51,565 bases of DNA from an uncultured Persicobacter sp. (GCA_947498325.1 CANMKE010000035.1:1-51565); one strand, 5' to 3'; counted from the stretch's first letter, positions 27,810 to 37,136 are shown. The notes: generated by a model from the sequence alone, not told the origin. Numbers and translations: made by a program.

Positions 27810-27834
27810 ACCCTAAAAAAATCAGGGTGTTTTT
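27810..27834 (+). terminator. Hairpin terminator after the 46-codon ORF
   Basis: ACCCT (27810-27814) pairs with AGGGT (27824-27828), followed by GTTTTT. An outer CTGTA/TACAG pairing (27804-27808 with 27834-27838) can extend it. Short stem, so moderate strength. Confidence 0.6.
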
Positions 27835-28012
27835 ACAGGTCGTGGCATTTCGTCAGTGGAAAATATAGCCTCAACAATTATTGTTCAGCAGTAATAAATC
27901 CCCAAAGTTGGGTGGCCTTACCCGTGTTCTTGAGAGGGCCCCGCTACGTAATGGTTATTCTCGAACCATCAGTTGCAATCATCAGCAATCATCAGCAAAT
28001 ATTCAAAATCGG

Positions 28013-28924
28013 TTAACTGGCTTGTTGTTCCGCTTCGTATTGTCGGGCATTTTCTTCTACCCGCTCCCTGGTCAGCTTCCATCGCTTGTGCGTCCAGAGC
28101 CAATATTGAGGATTGGCCAAAATATCTTTTTCAAGCATTCGGGTATGTTTTTCGGTAATCTCTCCGTAAGGTGTTGCCTGAGCATCTTCGCAGATCAGCT
28201 CTGCATCAAAAATATAGTGCCCTCTTTTGAGCTTACGAACGTGCATATAACAAACGGCATGATCGTATTCTTTGGCATATTTCTCGGTACCGAACATCAC
28301 GGGCGTGTCTTGGTTCAGGAATTTTGTGAAATATGCCTGACGAGTGTGATAGGGTGGACATTGGTCGGCACCAAAACCACTGACGGTCGGTTGCCCTTTA
28401 TGGGACTCAAACATCGCCTTTACCTGCTTTTTCGGGAACATTTTTAAACCGAAATGTTGCCTGCTCTTCAGGAATTTCTGATCGAGGAATTTATTCGACA
28501 GCGGAGCGTAAAGCCCATCGACTTTGTGTTTGAGCAGCAGGGGAATGGCAGTAGCGGCAATTTCCCAGTTATTATAATGGCCTGAAGCAAAAACCACACT
28601 TTTGTTCTTCTCATAAAGGGTGTTCAGTGCCTCGATGTCTCCCGCCTGAAAGCGTTGTCTTATTTGTTTTTCGGTGATGGTGAACAAATCGATGCTTTCA
28701 ATGATCAGGTCGCAGAAATGGGCATAAAACTGATTGGCGATTTTGTTGACCTCCTGCTCACTTTTTTCAGGAAATGACCGGCGGATGTTGTCAAGGACAA
28801 TCTTTCGGCGATAGGGAACAATATATCGGATGATTAAATAAATAAGGTCTGAAAGAAAATATTGCAACCTGTTCGGTAAAAGAGAAACAGGAATCAATAT
28901 CAAATAATAAACGACTGCAAACAT
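28013..28924 (-). CDS. LpxL/HtrB-type lipid A acyltransferase family protein
   Basis: Membrane-bound acyltransferase that should add a secondary acyl chain to lipid A or a related lipid. 303 residues: N-terminal membrane anchor (about 3-33), then the LPLAT domain with the catalytic HX4E motif GHYNNWE (His116, Glu121) and the C-terminal mark PQYWLWTHKRWK. Length is typical. ATG at 28924. Stand-alone; the next gene upstream on the same strand starts 98 bases beyond, so weak co-transcription with the spondin lipoprotein gene is possible. Confidence 0.9.
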   Translation of the reverse strand: MFAVVYYLILIPVSLLPNRLQYFLSDLIYLIIRYIVPYRRKIVLDNIRRSFPEKSEQEVNKIANQFYAHFCDLIIESIDLFTITEKQIRQRFQAGDIEALNTLYEKNKSVVFASGHYNNWEIAATAIPLLLKHKVDGLYAPLSNKFLDQKFLKSRQHFGLKMFPKKQVKAMFESHKGQPTVSGFGADQCPPYHTRQAYFTKFLNQDTPVMFGTEKYAKEYDHAVCYMHVRKLKRGHYIFDAELICEDAQATPYGEITEKHTRMLEKDILANPQYWLWTHKRWKLTRERVEENARQYEAEQQAS

Positions 28925-29022
28925 AGTTTTTGAACAAAATATAGAAGTCGCTAAAATAGTGAATTATCTATTAATCTTAATAGCTCAATACAACATACTC
29001 TCAGATAAATTGAGATGCAGGA

Positions 29023-29721
29023 TCATTTTTTTGTGAAGGTGATTTTTGCCAATACTGGCGTCTGCTCATCAGAAGCACTGAAAGGGAAACCTGACAGCGG
29101 AACAATATGCCCCTTTTCCCGCATTTCCATTTCATCGTCACCAAAGCTTTGCCCACCATTCAGCCCCGCATCGTAGGAGTTCATATTCAATGTGAGGTTT
29201 GAGACAAAATAGCCATCTTTCAGCAAAGAAATATTGCGCAAGCCGACAAACCAGTCGGGGCTCGGAGAGATGCTTCCCAAGACGGACACCAGGCTGTTGG
29301 TTTCATCTACCGTCAGGTTGAACGATACAGAAGCATTGCCAGAATCCAGGGCGGGGGAGTAAATCAGCTCGCCAGCATTTCCTGCATTAATTAAAGATTT
29401 GATATGTCGCTGAAGCTTCTTGGCATCGTTATTTACAATAAATTCACTGAGCCCATTCGGCGTTTCTTTTTGCATACGGTATAGCTGTACCGTCGAAGGG
29501 TGGGTCATGCCTACGAAATTACTGAACGCAGGATGGGCCGGGTAGTGGTCTGGGAAGTTATCTTTGGTCCATTGGCCAGTGATGGTTACCAAGTAAGTGG
29601 CTGATACTTCGGGGGTTTCTGAAATCATGCTATTTTGGAATGTCATTTGACGGGGATTCCTGTCGCAGGCAAATAATAGGATAATTCCGATGAGGAGAAA
29701 AGGTGTGTAGTTTTTTGTCAT
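29023..29721 (-). CDS. Spondin-domain lipoprotein
   Basis: 232-residue lipoprotein: signal peptide with lipobox LLFAC (Cys19). The mature part matches the Spondin_N domain: YLVTITGQWTKDNFPDHYP, AFSNFVGMTHPS, PSPDWFVGL and SYDAGLNGGQSF. In animals this domain occurs in the adhesive F-spondins; bacterial copies are secreted or lipid-anchored with unknown partners. Probably periplasmic or surface-exposed. The domain call rests on these recognisable blocks; function is not known. Confidence 0.82.
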   Translation of the reverse strand: MTKNYTPFLLIGIILLFACDRNPRQMTFQNSMISETPEVSATYLVTITGQWTKDNFPDHYPAHPAFSNFVGMTHPSTVQLYRMQKETPNGLSEFIVNNDAKKLQRHIKSLINAGNAGELIYSPALDSGNASVSFNLTVDETNSLVSVLGSISPSPDWFVGLRNISLLKDGYFVSNLTLNMNSYDAGLNGGQSFGDDEMEMREKGHIVPLSGFPFSASDEQTPVLAKITFTKK

Positions 29722-30008
29722 GCAGCATATGTTTGAAATATATGCTTCAATAACACATTTTCAGGGGTATATGTTCAATTTTAAACGGCCTTGGTTAAAA
29801 TAAAAATAGAACAAAATGGGGAGGATTGAATTATGGGGTTGAAAGCAGCTCCCCGAATTATAAAAGTCAGATGAATAAGCGCATTTAACTGCGGAATTGT
29901 CGTGTTTTTTACACTCTTATTTAGGTGGTAGTTTAGATAATCCTACTTTTTGCCTTAAATTTATGCTACCATAAAACAATTTAACCATCAACGAGGACAA
30001 ACTTTTTT

Positions 30009-32183
30009 ATGAATCAATTACAACTTTTTCGTACGGCGGAATTACTGGCCGAACGATCTGGTCTTGCTTACGATCAGCGAGCAGTGGAGAAATTGGATTT
30101 AGCAGGGAGTACAGCTCATTACTCAGAGGTGCGTAACTTCTGTAATGATCTGAGCAAGATAATGGGAGTGAATGATTTGTTGGTTCTTCGGAACGAGACA
30201 AGCGAAGAATCCTTGTTAAACTATTGTAAAGAGCTGGAGAACCCCATGCTGGTCTTTGCGATGCTCGAAGGGGGACTTACCCCTGTACTTTTACATCAAC
30301 AAAAGAACAAATTAGAAGCTATTGCAGTACGTTCTGGCGGAGAGGAGGAAGTGCCGATTTCCGCCCTGACCGAACTGACCCGATTTGAAAAAGGCGATGT
30401 GCTTTTTCTAATGGTTTTCAAGAATCAGTCACCAGGTGCGGTGGAGGATGCCTCTGACAACCATGAACACCTGACTCCCTACCAAAGACTGGTGCGCCTG
30501 CTGACGGTAGAGAAAAAAGAAATTGCCTATATTTTTATATATGCCATCGTGATCGGACTCATTGGGCTGACCCTGCCCCTGGGGACGCAAGCGATTATCT
30601 CGCTGATTTCCTCTGGCGTACTCTTTACGACGGTCATTTTCCTGATCGCCTTCGTGCTCATTGGCGTTTTGCTTACTGGCGGACTGCAAATTATGCAACA
30701 CTATATGGTGGAGATTTTGCAGCGGCGGATTTTTGCCAAGGCGGCATACGATTTTGCCCTGCGTGTACCGAGGTTTAAACTTGAAGCCATCCGCGGAGAT
30801 CATGCTCCAGAGCTGATGAACCGTTTCTTTGACGTACTGACCATTCAGAAGTCGTTACCCAAACTGCTGATTGATATGTCGGGGGCGCTGTTGCAAATTT
30901 TCTTCGGACTGATCCTGTTATCATTTTACCATCAGTTTTTCGTCTTTTTTGGCATCTTCCTATTCCTTTTCATTGGCTGGTTTGTATTGCAGACAGGTAA
31001 AAACGGAATGAAGTGGGCGATAAAAACTTCCAAAGATAAATATCGGGTGGTGTATTGGCTTGAAGAGCTTGCCCGATCGCTGACGGCCTTCAAAATGTCG
31101 GGAACCACCTATTACCCCGTGAAGCGTACTGATATTGCGGTGGAATCTTACCTGACCCACCGAGCAAAGCATTTCCGAGTATTGATGGGCCAGTATGGCT
31201 TTATTGTCCTTTTTAAAATGCTGGTTGTTGGCGGTGTTTTAGTGATCGGTTCTTTGTTGGTGATTGATCGCCAGATTAGCCTCGGGCAGTTTGTGGCTTC
31301 AGAGATTATCATTGTTCTGGTCATCAACTCAGTAGAGAAAATTATCGCCTATTTGGATGCCGTATATGATATTCTTGTGGCCGTTGATAAAATTGGTCAC
31401 GTGATGGATATCCCGCTCGAACGACAAGGAGGAGTGAAAGTGGAACGTCAGCCAAAAAACAATATTGGTATGCGCCTGGAGATGCTTGAGGTTTCTTATG
31501 CTTATGAAAAAACAAGCCGCTTCGGTATTAAGGATTTTACACTTGATATTGAGGCTGGGGAGCGCGTCGCCATTACGGGTTACAGCAATTCAGGGAAAAA
31601 CACCCTCATGAGCCTGATTGCTGGGGTCTATGATAACTTTCAGGGCGCGATGGTCTATAATGGGCTGAATTCACGCGATGTGGATTTGGTGAGTTTCCAT
31701 GACCATATTTCCATGAACCTGAGTGAGACGGAAATTTTCGAAGGGTCGATCTATGATAATATCTCGGTCGGTAAATCCAATGTAGATTATCACGATCTGA
31801 TGGACGCCGTAAAAACCGTGCGCCTGGATCGTGAAATCAATATGATGGAGGCTGGTTTGAATACGCCGCTTGTTGCTGGCGGACAAGGATTGTCCACTTC
31901 TACGGCCATGAAAATATTGATTGCCAGATGTATCGTTAAAGCACCGCAGTTGTTGTTGCTCAACGATAACCTGTCGGCTTTAAGCAATGACGACCAAAAG
32001 CATATTTTGGCCTACCTGACGGCCAAAGAGCGCCCATGGACTTTGATCATTTTGTCTGACAAGCCCAAAGTTCATGCCCTTTGCGAACGCATCCTGATTT
32101 TGAAGGAAGGAAAACTGATCCTTGATGGACCGACCGCCTCGGTGTCGCAAACGGAAATCTACAAAGATATCGTCACCCTATAA
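30009..32183 (+). CDS. ABC exporter of type I secretion architecture with degenerate ATPase motifs
   Basis: 724 residues: N-terminal region (1-150) without a peptidase Cys, possibly a C39-like domain; about six membrane helices (170-460); C-terminal nucleotide-binding domain (about 485-724). Almost every catalytic motif is changed. Walker A reads GYSNSGKNT (Lys530 kept, the Mg-binding Ser/Thr is Asn531). The Q-loop Gln is Ser572. The LSGGQ signature is LSTST (628-632). Walker B Asp and catalytic Glu are Asn652 and Asp653. The H-loop His is Asp684. The frame is intact and the domain well formed, so this is selection rather than decay. First gene of an operon with HlyD-like and TolC-like genes, 12 bases apart. 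It may be a non-hydrolysing or partner-dependent exporter. Confidence 0.9.
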   Translation: MNQLQLFRTAELLAERSGLAYDQRAVEKLDLAGSTAHYSEVRNFCNDLSKIMGVNDLLVLRNETSEESLLNYCKELENPMLVFAMLEGGLTPVLLHQQKNKLEAIAVRSGGEEEVPISALTELTRFEKGDVLFLMVFKNQSPGAVEDASDNHEHLTPYQRLVRLLTVEKKEIAYIFIYAIVIGLIGLTLPLGTQAIISLISSGVLFTTVIFLIAFVLIGVLLTGGLQIMQHYMVEILQRRIFAKAAYDFALRVPRFKLEAIRGDHAPELMNRFFDVLTIQKSLPKLLIDMSGALLQIFFGLILLSFYHQFFVFFGIFLFLFIGWFVLQTGKNGMKWAIKTSKDKYRVVYWLEELARSLTAFKMSGTTYYPVKRTDIAVESYLTHRAKHFRVLMGQYGFIVLFKMLVVGGVLVIGSLLVIDRQISLGQFVASEIIIVLVINSVEKIIAYLDAVYDILVAVDKIGHVMDIPLERQGGVKVERQPKNNIGMRLEMLEVSYAYEKTSRFGIKDFTLDIEAGERVAITGYSNSGKNTLMSLIAGVYDNFQGAMVYNGLNSRDVDLVSFHDHISMNLSETEIFEGSIYDNISVGKSNVDYHDLMDAVKTVRLDREINMMEAGLNTPLVAGGQGLSTSTAMKILIARCIVKAPQLLLLNDNLSALSNDDQKHILAYLTAKERPWTLIILSDKPKVHALCERILILKEGKLILDGPTASVSQTEIYKDIVTL

Positions 32184-32195
32184 TTTCGCTACCAA

Positions 32196-33551
32196 ATGTT
32201 GAACGTTTCAAAAAATAGAATGTATTCGCAGGCGGAAGAACACCGACTGCAGACCCTGAAAACGCTTGTTACACCCCAATACGGAAAAATCCTGGCCAAA
32301 TGGCTGGTGGGGATCCTGGCTTTGCTGTTTCTGATCATGTTCGTGCCCTGGCAGCAGAATATTAAAGGTTATGGTCGGGTAACGGCTTTTCACCCTTCAA
32401 ACCGCCCGCAAAATGTGCAAACCACTATTGCCGGTCGTATTGAATCGTGGCGGGTACGGGAAGGTCAGTATGTACACGAGGGAGATACCCTGATGGTGAT
32501 CTCTGAGATTAAAGATAAATTTTTCGATCCGGAATTGCTGCCAAGAACCAAACAACAGCTCGAGGCCAAGGAGAACAGTCTGGGGGCGAAGGCCAACAAG
32601 GTTATTGCACTGGAAAAGCAAATTGCCGCCCTGAAAAGTGCTTTGTCTTTGAAGCTTGAGCAGGTGAAAATCAAGCAGCAACAAATGGTGCTGAAGTTTG
32701 AGTCTGACAGTATTGAGTATGAGGTGGAGCAGATCAATTACGATGTTGCGCAGAAGCAATTTGACCGTCAGCTGAAATTATATGAACAGGGGCTGAAATC
32801 CCTGACCGATCTGGAGTCGCGAAAGCTTAAACTTCAGGAAAGTTCAGCAAAAATGGTGGCCAAAGAGAATAAATTTCTGGCGACCAAAAACGAGATGCTG
32901 AGTTTGAAGGTAGAGGTGAATGCCATTCAGGCGGAATACCTCGACAAGATATCGAAAGCGGAATCGGACCTGGGAGCAACCCGCTCCGACCTTTTTGAAT
33001 CGGAGGGTTCCTTGGCGAAAATGGAAAATGAGTATGCCAACCTTCGGATTCGTAAAGATCAGTATTTTATTAAAGCACCGCAGGATGGTTACATCGTCAA
33101 GGCACTTATTGCGGGTATTGGTGAAACCATCAAAGAAGGTTCTTCGGTGGTAACGATCCTGCCTGCAAGCTCGGATCTGGCGGTGGAGCTTTATGTAAAA
33201 GCCATGGATGTCAGCCTGCTTAGGGCAGGTGCCAAAGTGCGTATTCAGTTCGATGGCTGGCCTGCCTTGCAGTTCAGTGGTTGGCCTGAAGCCTCTATCG
33301 GTACTTTCGGCGGTGTGGTAGAAGTGATTGATTATGTAGATTCACAGGGGGGGAAATACCGTATTTTGGTGAAGCCTGACCCGAACGATCAGCCGTGGCC
33401 TTCCATCCTCAGGATTGGTTCTGGTGCCAATGGCTGGGCAATGCTTGATGAAGTTCCTGTTTGGTATGAGTTGTGGCGTCAGTTCAATGGCTTCCCACCA
33501 CAAATGCCTGTTTCAGCGACGTCATCAGTAAAAGAAGGAGGTAAGAAATGA
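32196..33551 (+). CDS. HlyD-family periplasmic adaptor
   Basis: 451 residues linking the inner-membrane ABC protein to the outer-membrane channel. N-terminal cytoplasmic segment, one membrane helix (about 32-52), lipoyl/barrel-sandwich half (TIAGRIESWRVREGQYVHEGDTL), a long coiled coil (about 115-285, rich in Lys, Gln and Glu), the second barrel-sandwich half (IKAPQDGYIVKALIAGIGETIKEG) and a C-terminal beta-barrel with a Trp- and Pro-rich end. The stop codon overlaps the start of the TolC-like gene by four bases (ATGA), which indicates translational coupling. Confidence 0.93.
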   Translation: MLNVSKNRMYSQAEEHRLQTLKTLVTPQYGKILAKWLVGILALLFLIMFVPWQQNIKGYGRVTAFHPSNRPQNVQTTIAGRIESWRVREGQYVHEGDTLMVISEIKDKFFDPELLPRTKQQLEAKENSLGAKANKVIALEKQIAALKSALSLKLEQVKIKQQQMVLKFESDSIEYEVEQINYDVAQKQFDRQLKLYEQGLKSLTDLESRKLKLQESSAKMVAKENKFLATKNEMLSLKVEVNAIQAEYLDKISKAESDLGATRSDLFESEGSLAKMENEYANLRIRKDQYFIKAPQDGYIVKALIAGIGETIKEGSSVVTILPASSDLAVELYVKAMDVSLLRAGAKVRIQFDGWPALQFSGWPEASIGTFGGVVEVIDYVDSQGGKYRILVKPDPNDQPWPSILRIGSGANGWAMLDEVPVWYELWRQFNGFPPQMPVSATSSVKEGGKK

Positions 33552-35023
33552 GGCGATGGAAAATGATTTTTTGTGCCTGTTTAGTGATGGTTTTGGTGCT
33601 TGAAGGCGCTAACAGCTTGCAGGCGCAAAATATTTCCGTGGATTCCATGCGAGTGGAGGAGGATGGAAAGGCTTTCAGTCTGGATGAGTTTTATCAGATT
33701 ATTCTTGATCATCATCCGCTGGTAAAGCAGGCGCAATTTTTAAGCCCCCTGGCGCAGGAGGAAATCCGATATGCCCGAGGGAGCTTTGACCCTAAGGCGC
33801 AAGCCAAACTGAAGCAGAAGGTTTTTGAAAGTAAAAATTACTATCAGTTATTTGATGGCTATATTTCTGTGCCTACCTGGGTGGGGGTGGACTTTAAGGC
33901 GGGTTACGAAAGTGCCTCGGGGATTAATGTGAACCCCGAACATTATGTGCCCGATCAGGGGTTGATGTATGCTGGCGTTTCGGTGCCTATTGGTAAGGGA
34001 CTCATTATGGATGCCCGACGACTGACGTTGCGAAAAGCGCAGATCGGTCAGCAAATGGCAGAGGCCGACCGCCTGAAGATGATCAACAAAGTGTTGCTTT
34101 CTGCTGCCAAGGATTATTGGCAGTGGTATATGGCTTACCGTAATTTTCAGGTGGCAGAAGAAATCTATGAGCTGGCGGGAGATCGTTTTGAGGCCGTTCG
34201 AGAGAATGTACTCAACGGGGAAGAGGCGCCTATCGATTCGGTACAGGCACTGATCAACTACCAAAATCGTAGTGTTACCTTGCGGGAGGCTGAAATTGGT
34301 TTTGTGAATGCCTCCTTGGTGATTTCCAATTATTTGTGGGATGCAGAAATGAACCCCTTGCAAATTGAGGGCTCACTTTATCCTGTTTACGAGGACCTGA
34401 TGGGGGGCTATCAGTCGGAAGCTTTTTTAGCCAAACTGATTGAAATGGCCAGTATTTCTCACCCCGATCTGGTGAAGCTTGATGCCAAAGCTCGGCAACT
34501 GATTTTGGATAAACGCTGGGCCGTAGAGTCGTTAAAGCCTGAGCTGAACGTGAATTATAACCTGATTAATGAGCAGCTCAGTTTATCGAACAGTAAAGGC
34601 GATGCGGTTTTCAATAATAACTACAAGTGGGGATTTGATTTCAGCATTCCGATTTTTCTGCGGAAGGAACGGGCCAAGCTGAAAATGACCAAGATTAAAA
34701 TGGAGCAGGTGGATTTTGACCGGGTGCATCGGGAGAAAGAAATTAACACGGAGGTGCTTACGCTCTATAATCAGTTGGTGAATACCGCGCAATTGCTCGA
34801 CATTCAGCGGAGTATGGTGATTAACTATTCTACCATGCTTAATGGTGAACAGCAGATGTTCAATGCGGGGGAAAGTTCCCTGTTTTTGGTCAATACCCGA
34901 GAGAGTCAGCTTTTGGAAGCCAACCAAAAGTTGCTGAAGCTCGAAGTTACCCTGGAAAAAGACAAGGCACAGCTCCTTTGGGCTGCTGGGGTCGAAAATC
35001 TTGATTTCTTTGCCGTGCAATAA
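33548..35023 (+). CDS. TolC-family outer membrane channel
   Basis: 491 residues with signal peptide (1-27, ending LQAQ). Two TolC-like repeats of helical hairpins: first half includes LSPLAQEEIRYARGSFDPKA, second half ISHPDLVKLDAKARQLILDK, with long Gln- and Leu-rich helices. Forms the trimeric exit duct of the exporter encoded upstream. Overlaps the adaptor gene by four bases and ends before a strong terminator, closing the operon. No cargo gene or small Gly-Gly leader peptide was found adjacent. Confidence 0.92.
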   Translation: MRRWKMIFCACLVMVLVLEGANSLQAQNISVDSMRVEEDGKAFSLDEFYQIILDHHPLVKQAQFLSPLAQEEIRYARGSFDPKAQAKLKQKVFESKNYYQLFDGYISVPTWVGVDFKAGYESASGINVNPEHYVPDQGLMYAGVSVPIGKGLIMDARRLTLRKAQIGQQMAEADRLKMINKVLLSAAKDYWQWYMAYRNFQVAEEIYELAGDRFEAVRENVLNGEEAPIDSVQALINYQNRSVTLREAEIGFVNASLVISNYLWDAEMNPLQIEGSLYPVYEDLMGGYQSEAFLAKLIEMASISHPDLVKLDAKARQLILDKRWAVESLKPELNVNYNLINEQLSLSNSKGDAVFNNNYKWGFDFSIPIFLRKERAKLKMTKIKMEQVDFDRVHREKEINTEVLTLYNQLVNTAQLLDIQRSMVINYSTMLNGEQQMFNAGESSLFLVNTRESQLLEANQKLLKLEVTLEKDKAQLLWAAGVENLDFFAVQ

Positions 35024-35047
35024 ACGATCAGCAGAAATATTAAAAAC

Positions 35048-35084
35048 AAAAAAGCCACCACGAATTTTTCATGGTGGCTTTTTT
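35048..35084 (+). terminator. Intrinsic terminator of the exporter operon
   Basis: 13-base perfect stem (35048-35060 with 35072-35084), A-rich left arm and T-rich right arm, 11-base loop; could work in both directions. Confidence 0.9.
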
Positions 35085-35351
35085 ATGATTTGAAGGCCCG
35101 AGGGAACGTCCTTTTGTGGAGCTGATCCTGAATAGGGCGCACAGGTTAATGGACTTATGAAAATGGATTTGGTAAGCGGCTTAAAATAGCCTCCGAAAGC
35201 ATCTAATTGTGTAGTCTATTAATACAAGCACTGATCATCATTGCGTGCTCATTTGGAAAACCCTTTTAATCTGCGGATATATATCAGCCGATTGTTGAAG
35301 GTTTTGGCATGGCTAACATTGTGGGCAAATGCCACAATGGTCGAGGTGTTT
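35085..35351. other. Intergenic region between TolC-like and DUF445 genes
   Basis: No gene seen. CATTGTGG (35317-35324) pairs with CCACAATG (35332-35339) around a 7-base loop, just past the stop of the minus-strand DUF445 gene; without a T-tract it is only a candidate terminator or RNA-stabilising stem. Confidence 0.45.
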
Positions 35352-36566
35352 TTAACCGATGAGCTGCTCAATGGCAAAGAGCAACAGGCCGATCAATCCA
35401 CCAATCAGCGTACCGTTGATGCGAATGTATTGAAGGTCTGCGCCAACCTCCTGTTCGAGTCTTGGCGACAGGTCCTTCCACTCCCGTACAGTGGTTTCAA
35501 TAATGCCCGAAATTTTCGTCCGTTGGCCAATAACCCAGTCCGAAATGCTCTCCTGAACTTTCTGATTCAGGTTTTCCTTGAGTTCCTGATCCTGGTAAGT
35601 TTCCGTGATGGTGTTTTTGATGATCGTATCGAGATAGTCCGCAATTTGCCCCTCTTTTTGAACAAGAATGGCAATAAGTTTATCCTTATTTTCTGACCAC
35701 AGCTTTCGGCTCATTTGGTGGAATTGCTCACTGTTAATCAGCTCCTTTCGGTAGGTGTCGATTTGTGATTGCCATTGGGGATCATTTCCTAATTTCTTCA
35801 AAAGGGTATCCGTTTGCCGATCCGTCCAATCTCCCAGCATGGAATGGTAATCCTTGTCGATATCATCTAAAAATTTATAAAATTTGTCCCGAGCCCTGTT
35901 CTTTGAGGCTTCCAACACGATAATCTCCAGAAAGCTGGTTGTTTTGCCAAGCTCCTCATATAACTGATTAAAAATCATCTGTCGGTTTTCACTCACCAGT
36001 TTAATGACCTGTTGCGCCAATAGGTGGTGTCGATTTTGCTTCTTCTGAAAGGCCAGAAGGTCGGTGATAAACTGGCGAACATCCCAATGGAGCACCGCCT
36101 TTTCAATATTTTTATACAGGAAAATGTCGGCAAGCTCATGATCTATCTGCCCCACAATTCGGGGTAAGTTTTTACTGATGAGCTGGCTGATTTTATGAAC
36201 TTCTTTTTCAGATTGTGCCCAATGGTACAGACGGTCGATCAGGTTGAGTTGCGCCGTTTCCTGCCTGATGATTTCCTCCGTAAGAAAATTTTCCACCACA
36301 AAAGTGCTCAGCCCCTCGGCGATGGTCAGGCGTTTATTCTCGATGATGTTCGTATGCGGAAAAGGGATGCCCATAGGGTAACGGAATAATGCCACCACGG
36401 CAAACCAGTCGGCAAGTGCGCCCACCGTCCCTGCTTCGGCGAAGGCTTTCACCCAAGCCCATGCGGGGGAATATCGTTGCGCAAACAGGGAACCGATAAA
36501 CAGGCAAATCATGAGCAGCAACAGCACTAAGGCCAGATTTTTACTTGTAGTGGAAGATTTTTTCAT
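35352..36566 (-). CDS. DUF445 family membrane protein (YjiN-like)
   Basis: 404 residues. N-terminal membrane helix (about 10-29) followed by the family mark AFAEAGTVGALADWFAVVALFRYPMGIPFPHTNIIENKR, visible in blocks at about 41-77; a long charged, mostly helical central region; a C-terminal glycine-rich membrane segment (NGTLIGGLIGLLLFAIE). Function of the family is unknown; it is predicted to be an inner-membrane protein with a large periplasmic or cytosolic coiled region. ATG at 36566. Stand-alone. Confidence 0.88.
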   Translation of the reverse strand: MKKSSTTSKNLALVLLLLMICLFIGSLFAQRYSPAWAWVKAFAEAGTVGALADWFAVVALFRYPMGIPFPHTNIIENKRLTIAEGLSTFVVENFLTEEIIRQETAQLNLIDRLYHWAQSEKEVHKISQLISKNLPRIVGQIDHELADIFLYKNIEKAVLHWDVRQFITDLLAFQKKQNRHHLLAQQVIKLVSENRQMIFNQLYEELGKTTSFLEIIVLEASKNRARDKFYKFLDDIDKDYHSMLGDWTDRQTDTLLKKLGNDPQWQSQIDTYRKELINSEQFHQMSRKLWSENKDKLIAILVQKEGQIADYLDTIIKNTITETYQDQELKENLNQKVQESISDWVIGQRTKISGIIETTVREWKDLSPRLEQEVGADLQYIRINGTLIGGLIGLLLFAIEQLIG

Positions 36567-36838
36567 GTTAAAAGGTGGGGTGTTTTTCCGAGGAAACCAA
36601 AATAATACTTAAAGGTGTTGTGTAGAATATAAATTCGCCGTACATTGCAGGCCTTTTGCTCTGAAAATCAACTCTGATCAATGCAGAGCGAAGGTCTAAC
36701 AAGTGGGTTCCCACAAATATTATAATTTAATCATATTTTAATTGACTAAATGCAACTAATTTCTTCGGAAATCAGTATTTTATGTCATGGAACAAAGTTA
36801 GTGCGTATAAAAAATATTTTAATTTAAATTTTATTATT

Positions 36839-37051
36839 ATGATTGTAGTATTGAACAATAGAGCGTTTGATTTGAGAGAGGTGAATGCTACACCAGAGGA
36901 CATGAGAGTTATCCAGACAATCCGTGAATTAGAGGATACCGCCGAAGAATTCAGATCTATGGATGAATCTTCTTCTGAAGCTCAGATGTATGATTTTTTC
37001 GCATCAGAAACTGCTAATATTTTAGCAAACCGTTGGTTATCGAATAAGTAA
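36839..37051 (+). CDS. Small acidic hypothetical protein, 70 residues
   Basis: I prefer the ATG at 36839 (MIVVLNNRAFDLREV...) over 36782, because the extra 19 residues of the longer form are AT-rich and low in complexity. The protein is acidic and helical (IQTIRELEDTAEEFRSMDES) with no signal peptide or membrane helix. A terminator follows, so it is its own unit. Upstream are short inverted repeats (CTCTG...CAGAG near 36672-36688; GTGGGTTCCCAC at 36703-36714). No family recognised. Confidence 0.65.
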   Translation: MIVVLNNRAFDLREVNATPEDMRVIQTIRELEDTAEEFRSMDESSSEAQMYDFFASETANILANRWLSNK

Positions 37052-37078
37052 CCGATATTTTTTTTACATTATTTACTC

Positions 37079-37136
37079 ACCGCAAATATTATATTTGCGG
37101 TATTTGAATTTTAAGGGGTATCACCCTTATTTTTTT
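37079..37136 (+). terminator. Double hairpin terminator after the 70-residue gene
   Basis: First a near-perfect 23-base palindrome (ACCGCAAATAT, one base, ATATTTGCGGT; 37079-37101), then a stem TAAGGG/CCCTTA (37112-37117, 37124-37129) followed by a run of T. The second is a canonical intrinsic terminator; the first may protect the RNA 3' end. Confidence 0.8.

Noticed and set aside
27881-28447. 188-codon plus-strand ORF
   Set aside because: Antisense to the LpxL-type acyltransferase, which has intact motifs; the non-overlapping first part shows no protein-like features.
30009-30460. C39 peptidase domain at the N-terminus of the ABC exporter
   Set aside because: No catalytic Cys or matching His/Asp pattern; at most a non-catalytic C39-like domain.
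36782-36838. N-terminal extension of the 70-residue protein
   Set aside because: Low-complexity AT-rich translation; the ATG at 36839 gives a more natural protein.
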